64,000 bases of DNA from Paenarthrobacter nitroguajacolicus (GCF_007786235.1 NZ_VNFK01000004.1:248001-312000), one strand, 5' to 3'. Positions 11,203 to 18,688 are shown, numbered from the stretch's first letter. Notes: generated from the letters alone by a model not told the origin. Translations and numbers: made by a program.

Positions 11203-12159
11203 CTAGCTGTGCGCGCCCTTGGAGCCGGACTCAGTGCCGTCGGCATCCTTGTGCAGGCTCGCCGCGATGTTCTTGACTGCGGTCTTGGCGTCGGTTGCTA
11301 CCTTCGCCGTGGAGTCCTCAACGTTCTTGAAGGCGTCCTTGGTTGCCTGCTCGGCTTCGGCAGCAGCTTCTTCCGGGGTGATGTCCGTGGCACTGGGTTC
11401 AGTTACCGCTGCAGCCGTGGCAGACGCGGCGGCATCAGCCGGAGCCGGGGTGGTTTCGGGCTTGGGCGTCACCGGGGAAGGTGTCTTCCACGGATCCTCC
11501 ACGGGCTTGGAAGCCTTCCACGCAGCAACGCCTGCCGCAGCGGCCGCGGCGATGACCGTAACGATCAGCCAACCGCGTTTCTTTGGCTTCGGTTCCTTGC
11601 CCAACTTGGTGGAAACAGCCTTGGTTGCTTCACCGGCTACTGCCTTGATCTGCTTCCCAGTGGCCTGGGCCTGCTCCTGCACGCTGTGCACAACGCCTGA
11701 ATCAACAAGCTTCTGTGCGACAGCGTCCACCTGGGCCGGCGCGTTTTCAAGGGCGTGGTGAACAGCTACGGAAGCCTGGCCCAGCTGTTCGGACAGTTTG
11801 GGCAGGTATTCGTCCACCACCTTGTCCCGCGCGTGCCCAAGAGCCGGAGTGGCCTTGTTCAGCGTCTCCTGGATCCTGGGTGTTGCGTCCTCCACAGCGT
11901 CATGGATCTTCGGCGCTAGGTGCGCCAGTCCATCCTGAATTCGCGGTGTCACAACTGCTACGCCGTCGGCGAGGTTGTGCGCAGCGGACTTCAGCCCCTC
12001 TTGGATCTTGGGGGAAGCGGTGTCAATGCCGTGCTGGATACGCGGAACAGCCCAATTCACAGCTGCTTCCACGCGGGGTGCAGCCCAGTCGCGGGCGTTA
12101 TCCACACCAACCGCAACGGATTGTTCAAGGTCGCGGGCAATACGGTCTGATTTCTTCAC
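11203..12159 (-). CDS. Membrane protein with eight tandem 11-residue repeats
   Basis: 318 aa from GTG 12157-12159, chosen because GGGAGG sits six bases upstream. Residues 27-114 form eight consecutive 11-residue units, most beginning x-Pro-Arg/Lys-Ile/Val (APRVEAAVNWA, VPRIQHGIDTA, SPKIQEGLKSA ... TPRIQETLNKA). Eleven-residue periodicity is the hallmark of amphipathic, lipid-surface helices such as apolipoproteins, synucleins and LEA proteins. A helical stretch, a basic KPKKRG patch and one membrane segment (VTVIAAAAAAGVAAW) follow, then an Ala/Pro/Thr-rich and acidic C-terminus. No family function is recognised; a membrane-surface or envelope scaffold is inferred. Confidence 0.8.
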   Translation of the reverse strand: MKKSDRIARDLEQSVAVGVDNARDWAAPRVEAAVNWAVPRIQHGIDTASPKIQEGLKSAAHNLADGVAVVTPRIQDGLAHLAPKIHDAVEDATPRIQETLNKATPALGHARDKVVDEYLPKLSEQLGQASVAVHHALENAPAQVDAVAQKLVDSGVVHSVQEQAQATGKQIKAVAGEATKAVSTKLGKEPKPKKRGWLIVTVIAAAAAAGVAAWKASKPVEDPWKTPSPVTPKPETTPAPADAAASATAAAVTEPSATDITPEEAAAEAEQATKDAFKNVEDSTAKVATDAKTAVKNIAASLHKDADGTESGSKGAHS

Positions 12160-12312
12160 AACTACCTCCCGATACACATGCTCGTTTGTTGCTAGCCTAC
12201 GTCGCCAAGTGAACACCGGCTATTCATCTGCTGGATTAGGCCAGGATTTCACCGAGCGCGGAACCGGCTTTACAGCCATGCCGGCGTTGACCCTGCATGG
12301 AAGAATGGGCCC

Positions 12313-12855
12313 ATGACCATTGCAACTGCAAAAGCAACGATCCACACGACCCTCGGCGACATCAAGGTTGACCTCTTCGGCAACCACGCGCCCAAGACGG
12401 TCGCCAACTTCATTGGGCTGGCCACGGGCGAAAAGTCCTGGAACCACCCTGAAACCGGCGAAGACAAGACCGGAACGCCCCTTTATGACGGCACCATTTT
12501 CCACCGCATCATCAAGGACTTCATGATCCAGGGCGGCGATCCCCTGGGCCGCGGCGTGGGTGGCCCCGGCTACCAGTTCGACGATGAGATCCACCCGGAA
12601 CTGACGTTCAACGCTCCTTACAAGCTGGCCATGGCGAACGCCGGCATCCAGATGGGTAAGGGCACCAACGGGTCACAGTTCTTCATCACCACCGTGAACA
12701 CCGACTGGCTCTTCGGCAAGCACAGCATCTTCGGCGAAGTTACCGACGAGGAATCCCGCAAGGTTGTTGACTCGATCGAGGCCGTCCGCACCGGTATGGG
12801 CGACCGCCCCGTCGAGGACGTTGTCATCAACAGCATCGACATCGAACAGCTCTAG
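12313..12855 (+). CDS. ppiA: Peptidyl-prolyl cis-trans isomerase (cyclophilin)
   Basis: 180 aa, single cyclophilin domain without a signal peptide, hence cytosolic. Catalytic and binding residues are seen in FHRIIKDFMIQGGDP (Arg, Phe, Gln), MANAGIQMGKGTNGSQFFIT (Ala-Asn, Gln-Phe-Phe) and WLFGKHSIFGEV (Leu-Phe, His). It catalyses Xaa-Pro isomerisation during folding. A ppiA gene downstream of gyrA and before the rhomboid and crgA genes is the conserved actinobacterial order. ATG 12313; the rhomboid gene starts 21 bp after the stop and may be cotranscribed. Confidence 0.95.
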   Translation: MTIATAKATIHTTLGDIKVDLFGNHAPKTVANFIGLATGEKSWNHPETGEDKTGTPLYDGTIFHRIIKDFMIQGGDPLGRGVGGPGYQFDDEIHPELTFNAPYKLAMANAGIQMGKGTNGSQFFITTVNTDWLFGKHSIFGEVTDEESRKVVDSIEAVRTGMGDRPVEDVVINSIDIEQL

Positions 12856-12876
12856 TCACCCACTGAATCTGAGCTC

Positions 12877-13734
12877 ATGAGTTACGGAATTCCGTCGGCA
12901 GAGCCGTCCGCTGATATTCCGGTGTGCCCCAGGCACCCGGACAGGCCCTCCTATGTGCGGTGCCAACGCTGTGGGCGCCCTGCGTGCCCCGAGTGCCAGC
13001 GGGCGGCCGCCGTCGGGTTCCAATGCGTTGACTGCGTCAACGAACAACAACGTACGACGCCGACCTACCGCTCCCCGTACGGCGGCGCCTTGGCCGTCGG
13101 CCGTCCTTTGGTGACGTTCACCATCATCGGGCTGTGCGTGCTGGTGTATATCCTTCAGTGGATTGTGCCGGGCGATCAGATGTTCAAGAACTTTGCCTTT
13201 GCCAATGTTTTCGCTGACCGCGAGCCGTGGCGCATGGTCACTTCCGCTTTCCTCCACTCCCAGGGTTTCCTCCTCCACATCGTGCTCAACATGTACACAC
13301 TGTGGATCTTCGGACAGGCCCTTGAGCCTTTGCTCGGGCGCATCCGTTTTCTTGCCGTCTATCTGATTTCCGCAGTTGGCGGATCTGTAGGCTTCCTTGT
13401 CCTCACCCCGACCACAGTGCCCGCAGTGGGTGTGGTGGGTGCCTCCGGGGCCATCTTTGGCCTGTTTGGCGCCATGCTGGTGGTGCAGAGGCACAGGGGC
13501 GGCGAGACTAAGCAACTTTGGGTCCTGATTGCCATCAATGGCGCCATTGGCTTCTTTGTTCCCAGTATTGCCTGGCAAGCCCACTTGGGCGGTTTGATCA
13601 CGGGTGGCCTCGCTGCTGCCGCGATTGCCTACGCCCCCAAGGGCAAGAACCAAGCGCTGCTCCAGGCAGGTGGACTGGTCCTGGTGGCAGGGCTGTTGGC
13701 CTTGATCACCTGGTTCCGCGTCACTGCTGGCTAG
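12877..13734 (+). CDS. Rhomboid intramembrane serine protease with zinc-binding N-terminus
   Basis: 285 aa. Residues 17-53 hold a cysteine/histidine-rich module (C17, H20, C29, C32, C37, C40, C50, C53) resembling a B-box-like zinc finger, common in actinobacterial rhomboids. The rhomboid domain has about six or seven membrane segments. The catalytic Ser190 lies in VGASGAIFGL after TM4-like sequence, and His236 lies in WQAHLGGLITGG; the HxxxN-type HIVLNMYTLWIFG motif forms the oxyanion site. It cleaves membrane-protein substrates within the bilayer; the substrate is not known. It follows ppiA closely. Confidence 0.92.
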   Translation: MSYGIPSAEPSADIPVCPRHPDRPSYVRCQRCGRPACPECQRAAAVGFQCVDCVNEQQRTTPTYRSPYGGALAVGRPLVTFTIIGLCVLVYILQWIVPGDQMFKNFAFANVFADREPWRMVTSAFLHSQGFLLHIVLNMYTLWIFGQALEPLLGRIRFLAVYLISAVGGSVGFLVLTPTTVPAVGVVGASGAIFGLFGAMLVVQRHRGGETKQLWVLIAINGAIGFFVPSIAWQAHLGGLITGGLAAAAIAYAPKGKNQALLQAGGLVLVAGLLALITWFRVTAG

Positions 13735-13740
13735 CGGCTC

Positions 13741-14361
13741 CTACTTGGTGTTCTGAGAGACCGGCTGCCGCAGGATGGTTTTGAGCTTTTCCGGTGCCGT
13801 ACGGCGAGGATCACCAAGATAGATCTCATGGTGCCTGCCGGTCATGGACAGTGATTGCTCCGGTATGAAGTTATTGTGCATCTCCTCAAGTACAGGCCCT
13901 TCATGGTCGTAGGGCCCTATGTGGAGTGTCTGCACACTTAGTCCCTCCTCCAGTGGTTCCAGGCGGAGCGACTCCAAAGCCGGGGCCTCTCCTTTCTTGG
14001 CGACTACTTGTCGCACCATTTCCATGTGCTCCTGGGTGATCCAGTCGGGGACCATGTTCAACAATGTCCAGTCCCACCGCGACTTGTCCCTGGCGCTGGT
14101 GAACGACTCCATGTCATCGGACCACCACAGAGCCTCAAGCGGCATGACGCCATAGTCCTGGCCGAGCTCGGCTTTGCTGAAGAACTTCAACTTGTAGGCG
14201 ACGGGGTACAGGGTAGTCAGCGCGTCCTTGTACGACTGCGCGGTGTTGGGATCCCCGTGGCCGTCGATCATGAGGAACTGCAAGGTGGGAACGGTAACCA
14301 CAGAGAATTGGCCGTGCTTGGCGCTGTAGGTGGCGATCAGTTTCTTGAAGTCGCTCTTCAT
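13741..14361 (-). CDS. GyrI-like small-molecule-binding domain protein
   Basis: 206 aa, cytosolic. The opening (KLIATYSAKHGQFSVVTVPTLQFLMIDGHGDPN) and the C-terminal HIGPYDHEGPVLEEMHN are typical of the stand-alone GyrI-like/SHS2-type family related to the BmrR and SbmC effector domains. No DNA-binding domain is present. Members bind or hydrolyse hydrophobic small molecules; the ligand is unknown. Its promoter side faces the DnaA-box cluster that starts about 55 bp upstream, so DnaA could influence its expression. The gene is convergent with the rhomboid gene (6-bp gap). Confidence 0.8.
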   Translation of the reverse strand: MKSDFKKLIATYSAKHGQFSVVTVPTLQFLMIDGHGDPNTAQSYKDALTTLYPVAYKLKFFSKAELGQDYGVMPLEALWWSDDMESFTSARDKSRWDWTLLNMVPDWITQEHMEMVRQVVAKKGEAPALESLRLEPLEEGLSVQTLHIGPYDHEGPVLEEMHNNFIPEQSLSMTGRHHEIYLGDPRRTAPEKLKTILRQPVSQNTK

Positions 14362-14416
14362 GGCTTCATATCTCCGGGTGTTGGGTACTTCTGAGGTGGG
14401 TCCTCACAGATCCACT

Positions 14417-15093
14417 TTATCCACAGGCGTTATCCACACTGTGTGTAACTTACACAGGTGTAGTTAGGGCTATTCGCCGTCAGCAGCCTCGCCGGAGCGG
14501 TAGATATCCCCTGAAAGGCATGAATTTCTCCACAGCTGTGGATAACTTTGTCCCCGTCGAGGTCGAATATGTGGACAAACAGGGCATCTTGAGGCCCGGT
14601 GTGGACAACCCTGTTAATCACTCTGTAGAAGACGCTCTATCAACAGGCTTATCAACATTGTTAATAACTTACACAGGTGTAGTTCCGACCCCTTAGAGGG
14701 CTGAGAACCCCGGCATGGCAGGGATCTCCTGAGTAAAACCCACACGTTTTCCCCATCTGTGGATAACTTGTGGGTAGGGGGGTGTTGTTAAGTGGGTAAC
14801 CTCTGGCAGGGCCGTAGGCCGCGAGCGGTGGGGTGGACCCCTTGGTTATCGAGTCCAAGACCCCTCGAAATGACGCTCGGCAAATCCGGCAATCCTGAGA
14901 TGTTTAACTTTGGGTGAAGCTTGGAGCACTATCCACAGGGCAGTACACAGTGGGTATAAGTGTCCGCGGGAGGTTCCGGGACGTGAATCGGCGGCGTGGC
15001 GGCGATTTGCACCGTATATACGTGGATGTCCACAGAAGTTATCCACGCTTGTGGATAAAGTTACGCACTTCTGTGGACAAGAACTGTGGACTA
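14417..15093. other. DnaA-box cluster resembling a replication origin or DnaA-titration locus
   Basis: A 729-bp gene-free interval (14362-15090) with eight exact boxes. TTATCCACA occurs at 14417-14425 and 14430-14438 (plus strand), and at 14537-14545, 14758-14766 and 15050-15058 (minus). TTGTCCACA occurs at 14570-14578, 14600-14608 and 15072-15080 (minus). One-mismatch boxes lie at 14526-14534, 14649-14657, 14929-14937, 15026-15034, 15039-15047 and 15085-15093. The stretch 14612-14671 is AT-richer than its surroundings and could unwind. The canonical oriC would be expected between dnaA and dnaN, upstream of this window. The last box overlaps the 3' end of tag by three bases. Confidence 0.85.
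14446..14684. repeat. Exact 20-bp direct repeat containing a dyad, inside the DnaA-box region
   Basis: TAACTTACACAGGTGTAGTT occurs at 14446-14465 and again at 14665-14684. Each copy contains TACAC-AG-GTGTA, flanked by AAC(T) and GTT, so it looks like a protein-binding dyad. Neither copy is a DnaA box. The two copies bracket the densest group of boxes. Confidence 0.85.
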
Positions 15094-15732
15094 CTGGAGG
15101 CTTCTCCCACGGCGTGGAGGAAGAATCCCCGCCTGGGCCCAAACCCCGGAAGTCCCCCGACGGTGGCTGTCCAGAAGGTGGGTATCTACGATCCCTACCG
15201 CTTCCATCAAGGCGTACATGGTGGTGGGCCCCACGAAGGCAAAGCCCTTTTTCCTCAGCGCCTTGGACAAAGCGATCGACTCAGGGGATGTTGTGGGGAT
15301 ATCGGCCATGGTGCTGGGCGTCGGCGTGCTTTCCGGCTGGAACGACCATACGAAGTCCACCAAACCACCTTCCTCGCGCAGGGCAATGGTGGCCTTCGCG
15401 TTGGTGATGGCGGCGTGGATCTTGAGCCGGTTACGAACGATGCCGGCGTCCAACATGAGGCGCTCTACGTCCGCCTCGGTGAAAGCTGCAACGCTTTCCG
15501 GATGGAAGTCCAGGAAGGCCTTCCTGAACGCATCCCGTTTCCGAAGGATGGTGGCCCAGGAAAGGCCAGCCTGGAAGGCTTCGAGGCTGATGCGCTCATA
15601 CATGCCCTGCTCATCGCGGACGGGCATTCCCCATTCGTGGTCGTAGTACGCCTGCATGAGGGGATCAGAGGCAGCCCACAGAGGACGGGCCAAGCCGTCC
15701 TCGCCGATGATGGTGCCGTTATCCGGGGTCAT
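15091..15732 (-). CDS. tag: DNA-3-methyladenine glycosylase I-like, zinc site degenerate
   Basis: 213 aa. ATG 15730-15732 is chosen because GAGGAG precedes it by five bases. The Tag fold is clear: YYDHEWG, the catalytic-site Glu51 and Trp59 in LEAFQAGLSW, DAGIVRNRLKIHA, FVDFVWSF and ALSKALRKKGFAFVG. The enzyme removes 3-methyladenine from DNA. Compared with E. coli Tag, the zinc ligands Cys4, His17 and Cys179 are Pro17, Tyr30 and Ser189; only the His175 equivalent (His185) remains. The fold must therefore be held without the usual zinc. The gene lies 105 bp after alkB on the same strand, extending the alkylation-repair island. Confidence 0.88.
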   Translation of the reverse strand: MTPDNGTIIGEDGLARPLWAASDPLMQAYYDHEWGMPVRDEQGMYERISLEAFQAGLSWATILRKRDAFRKAFLDFHPESVAAFTEADVERLMLDAGIVRNRLKIHAAITNAKATIALREEGGLVDFVWSFQPESTPTPSTMADIPTTSPESIALSKALRKKGFAFVGPTTMYALMEAVGIVDTHLLDSHRRGTSGVWAQAGILPPRRGRSLQ

Positions 15733-15837
15733 GAATGCTCCTCTGCAGCCGAGCCACCCAGGTGGTCCAACCAGTAATTTAGCTTCCGGGGATATTGTGC
15801 CCCGTACCCCTGACATTCGAGAGCTGAGCCCGCGGCC

Positions 15838-16554
15838 TCACGACAATCCAGTGACCCGCATGGTGATGTTGATCCGTCCATGGGACAGGCCGCAGCCAAG
15901 CGGCGCCGTCCCCGGGAGGACTTTGGGGATGCCGTGATAGGCAAACCGTGATGGCCCGCCGAAAACGAAAAGGTCTCCGGAACGCAGCTCGACGTCCTTG
16001 TAGGGTTTGGTGCGTGTCTGGGCGTTACCGAAACGGAAGACACACGCCTCGCCAATGCTGAGCGACACCACAGGGGCGCTGGAGCGTTCGTCCTTGTCCT
16101 GGTGCATTCCCATGGCTGCGCCATCATCGTAAAAGTTCACCAGCGCGGCATCGGGTGTGTAGTCGTCCGCGAGGTTTGCCAGGGGATCATTGTCCTCAAT
16201 ACCAGAGGCGTAGGCCGCGTTAACAGCCTTCCGCCCCAAGCGGACCATCCAATCCGGGAAGTCGAGCACGGGACGCCCGTTGACGTCAGTGGCTTCCCGT
16301 GTGTACCGGTAGGGCTGCCAATGCCAGCCCAAGCACACCGTTCGTACGGACATCTGGTGGCCGCCCGGAAGGGTGGCGGCCCGCAACGGAACTGGCCCGT
16401 GCGTCCATTCGTCAAAGCGCTCCACTATCCAGCGCTGCTGCTCCATGGTGAGCCAGCCAGGGAGGTGAACAGCCCCCGGCGCTATCAGGCGAGGGCCGGC
16501 GTCGTGGTCTTCCGGCTGCACCAGCTCAAGCGGAAACAGGGCGTCGTCACTCAC
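15838..16554 (-). CDS. alkB: AlkB-type Fe(II)/2-oxoglutarate dioxygenase
   Basis: 238 aa. Iron ligands are the HxD of GMHQDKDE and the distal His of FAYHGI; 2-oxoglutarate is bound by Arg in GRINITMR near the C-terminus. The nucleotide-recognition part (HWQPYRYTRE, ALVNFYDDGAAMG) matches bacterial AlkB. The enzyme directly repairs 1-methyladenine and 3-methylcytosine by oxidative demethylation. The GTG start (16552-16554) overlaps the stop of ogt (GTGA), so it is translationally coupled to the upstream genes. Regulation is presumably by the sigma factor two genes upstream. Confidence 0.93.
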   Translation of the reverse strand: MSDDALFPLELVQPEDHDAGPRLIAPGAVHLPGWLTMEQQRWIVERFDEWTHGPVPLRAATLPGGHQMSVRTVCLGWHWQPYRYTREATDVNGRPVLDFPDWMVRLGRKAVNAAYASGIEDNDPLANLADDYTPDAALVNFYDDGAAMGMHQDKDERSSAPVVSLSIGEACVFRFGNAQTRTKPYKDVELRSGDLFVFGGPSRFAYHGIPKVLPGTAPLGCGLSHGRINITMRVTGLS

Positions 16555-17180
16555 GCCGCTGCCTCAAGGGTGAGCAGTGCGCGTTTGGCGTCGGTTCCAC
16601 CGAGATAGCCGCCAAAGCTGCCGTCGGATTTCACCACCCGATGGCACGGCACGATGACCGGAAGCGGGTTGGTGGCGCAAGCGGTTCCGACTGCGCGGAC
16701 CGCGTTCGGGCTGCCTGCGGCTTGGGCAACTTGCGCATAGCTTTCGGTGTTGCCGTAGGCGATGCGAGGCAGGTGCTGAAGTACATTCAGGCGGAAACCG
16801 CGGGCCAGGCGGAAATCCAAAATGAGATCGAATTCCCTCCGCTTGCCGCTGAAGTACTCGTCGAGTTGGCGGGCGGCGTCCTCCAACCGCGCTGGTGCTT
16901 GAAGGATGCGGGGGCTGACGCTGTTTGCCAGCGCCTGCAGGACCTCGACATGGTCCTCCACTTCGAACGCCACCCGGACGATCCCACGGTCGGTGGCCGC
17001 CAGCAGGAGCTTACCCACCGGCGAGTCAACCACCCGGTACGCGACGTCCAGGGTGTGGGTCAGTTGCGCGTCGCGGGCCAGGCGGGCGCGAAGACTGGCG
17101 ATGGCGGGCTCGAGTCCGTCGTCGAGCGGGTGCAGGAGCTCCGCGACTTCGGAATGGTCCAGGGTTGGATCGAGGGTCAT
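16551..17180 (-). CDS. ogt: Methylated-DNA-protein-cysteine methyltransferase with N-terminal extension
   Basis: 209 aa. It transfers alkyl groups from O6-alkylguanine or O4-alkylthymine to its own Cys179 (VPCHRV). The helix-turn-helix arginine finger is present (Arg162 in NAVRAVG). About 45 residues precede the usual Ogt N-domain (starting near DVAYRVVDSPVG) and are rich in Leu/Asp/Ala. This extension is seen in actinobacterial Ogts encoded beside ECF sigma factors and may serve regulation; that is inference. ATG 17178-17180 overlaps the sigma-factor stop (ATGA) and has AAAGGAGA upstream. Confidence 0.93.
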   Translation of the reverse strand: MTLDPTLDHSEVAELLHPLDDGLEPAIASLRARLARDAQLTHTLDVAYRVVDSPVGKLLLAATDRGIVRVAFEVEDHVEVLQALANSVSPRILQAPARLEDAARQLDEYFSGKRREFDLILDFRLARGFRLNVLQHLPRIAYGNTESYAQVAQAAGSPNAVRAVGTACATNPLPVIVPCHRVVKSDGSFGGYLGGTDAKRALLTLEAAA

Positions 17181-17707
17181 CGGATTTCTCCTTTCGAGGA
17201 ATGAGCCAGTACGGAACGTTCCGCGAGAGCCAAGCGGAGCGCTTTCACGCCGTCTGCGCCGGCGCGACGTGCGGCCTCCGGGGTGCCACCCAGCAAGATG
17301 GCTATGTCCTTGTACGCGAGGCCTGCTAGGTAGTGGTATGCCACGGCCTGGCGCTGTTTCGGTGGAAGATGACTGACGGCGTCGAGCAGTTCCGCATTGC
17401 CCGCGCCGGGAATGCCAAGGCCGGAAGGCCGCTCCGGCGGAGAGTCGACGGGGACGGCACGACGGGAACCTGCACGCACATGGTCGATGCACTTGCGGTG
17501 GGCGATGGTGACCAGCCAGGCTTGCACGTTCGCCTCACCCGGAAGAGCGGGATAGGCCTGCAGCGCGGACAGGAAGGTGTCGGACCAGGCGTCGTCAGCA
17601 TCATGCACGCCGAGCACTGCACGGCACACCCGGAGCACAGTGGCGCCATGTTCCTGGACGACTGCCTCGAACGGCACTTTGGCCGTAGCCGACTGATCTA
17701 GCTGCAT
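17177..17707 (-). CDS. ECF-type RNA polymerase sigma factor
   Basis: 176 aa. Region 2 (about residues 12-80) includes DADDAWSDTFLSAL and VQAWLVTIAHRKCIDHVR; region 4 (about 108-160) includes LLDAVSHLPPKQRQAVAYHYLAGLAYKDIAILLGG, the helix-turn-helix that reads the -35 element. No region 3, as in ECF factors. No anti-sigma gene is adjacent; instead the gene is sandwiched, with four-base overlaps, between two ogt genes. It probably drives the alkylation-repair operon. How its activity is controlled is not visible; the neighbouring Ogt with its N-terminal extension is a candidate partner. Confidence 0.88.
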   Translation of the reverse strand: MQLDQSATAKVPFEAVVQEHGATVLRVCRAVLGVHDADDAWSDTFLSALQAYPALPGEANVQAWLVTIAHRKCIDHVRAGSRRAVPVDSPPERPSGLGIPGAGNAELLDAVSHLPPKQRQAVAYHYLAGLAYKDIAILLGGTPEAARRAGADGVKALRLALAERSVLAHSSKGEIR

Positions 17708-18216
17708 CAGAAAAGCTTTCCCTCTCTCACAGCCGCTGGTTCTTCAAGCTCCAAGAGGAACCGCTTGTTCCGGAGGCCGCCTGCGTATCCAGTGAGGTGT
17801 CCTTTGCGGCCCACCACTCGGTGGCACGGGATGATGATGCTGATGGGGTTGCGTCCCACAGCGGATCCGACGGCCTGTGCAAGGTGGGGATCGCCCAGCT
17901 CGGCTGCCAACTCGCCGTAACTGACTGTTTCCCCAAAGGGAATATGTCGGAGCCGATCCCAGACCTTTTCCTGGAAGGGGTTCCCACGGGCTTCGCACGG
18001 AACCGTGAATTCCGTCCGCTGGCCGGCCAGGTAGTCATCAAGTTCAACCCGGGTCAGCGCAAAAACGGGGTCCTCGAGCTCAGCCGGTTCCCCGAAGTAG
18101 TCGGGAGGAGGCATGTGCCAATGACCCTCGTAGAAGATACCCGTCAAGAATTCGCCGCGGGCAGTCATCGTCAACTGCCCTAACGGGGAGTCCATGGTGG
18201 TGTGCCGGATGCTCAT
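17707..18216 (-). CDS. ogt: Second methylated-DNA-protein-cysteine methyltransferase, atypical arginine finger
   Basis: 169 aa, standard Ogt length. The acceptor Cys131 is in IIIPCHRVVG and the N-domain is complete. In the helix that normally supplies the base-flipping arginine (human AGT Arg128, as in the paralogue's Arg162) this protein has Gln114 (HLAQAVGSAVG; codon CAG). DNA-repair efficiency may thus differ, or the protein may act as an alkylation sensor. Its stop overlaps the sigma-factor ATG. It is the first gene of the coupled set and begins 45 bp after crgA on the same strand. No clear ribosome binding site precedes ATG 18214-18216. Confidence 0.92.
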   Translation of the reverse strand: MSIRHTTMDSPLGQLTMTARGEFLTGIFYEGHWHMPPPDYFGEPAELEDPVFALTRVELDDYLAGQRTEFTVPCEARGNPFQEKVWDRLRHIPFGETVSYGELAAELGDPHLAQAVGSAVGRNPISIIIPCHRVVGRKGHLTGYAGGLRNKRFLLELEEPAAVREGKLF

Positions 18217-18261
18217 ATCTTGTAGACGTCCTAGGGCACGGAAATGTGAGGTGCGGAATTC

Positions 18262-18516
18262 CTAGGAGCGCCAGCGAGTGGTCATGAGGAAGCCGACAAT
18301 CGCGATGCCGAAGCCTGCCACGATGTTCCAGGAGGCCCAGTCGCGGACGGGGAATTGGCCCTCGGTGATGTAGAACGTGATGATCCAAATCAGGCCGATG
18401 ATCATCAGGCCAAACATGACTGCCTTGTACCAAACCGGGTTGGGCTTGTACTGCTGTGCTGCGGAAGTCTGCTGGGCCTGACGGGCAGGCCGCTTGCGGG
18501 GCTTGGACTCGGGCAC
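18262..18516 (-). CDS. crgA: Cell division protein CrgA
   Basis: 84 aa. A basic, Gln-rich N-terminus (residues 1-25) is followed by two membrane segments (about 31-49 and 62-79) separated by FPVRDWASWN, the CrgA pattern. CrgA helps recruit FtsI and other divisome parts and modulates Z-ring turnover in actinobacteria. GTG 18514-18516 follows AAGGAGG at the ideal distance. Position near the sortase, pabA and pknB genes matches the conserved actinobacterial order. The alkylation-repair genes lie immediately downstream and could receive read-through. Confidence 0.95.
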   Translation of the reverse strand: MPESKPRKRPARQAQQTSAAQQYKPNPVWYKAVMFGLMIIGLIWIITFYITEGQFPVRDWASWNIVAGFGIAIVGFLMTTRWRS

Positions 18517-18688
18517 GGATCCTCCTTGGCTGTTGGTTAATACCCGTTCCTGTCAGCCTTGATATCCTGCAGGAAGGAAAATTCCAGCGGTTAACGGCCA
18601 CGCGGCGTTCCGGGTTGGTTCTAGCTGTCAAGTCTAGCCGCAACTCGGGGTCCGCCCGCGCCGTCCGTGCCCGATACGAGGAGACCCC

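Noticed and set aside
14661..14858. Small minus-strand open frames inside the DnaA-box interval
   Set aside because: No ribosome binding site or similarity; repeated DnaA boxes explain the sequence better.
17177..17707. Reading the sigma gene as part of an Ada regulator
   Set aside because: No AraC domain and no Ada-type cysteine domain; regions 2 and 4 of an ECF sigma factor are clear.
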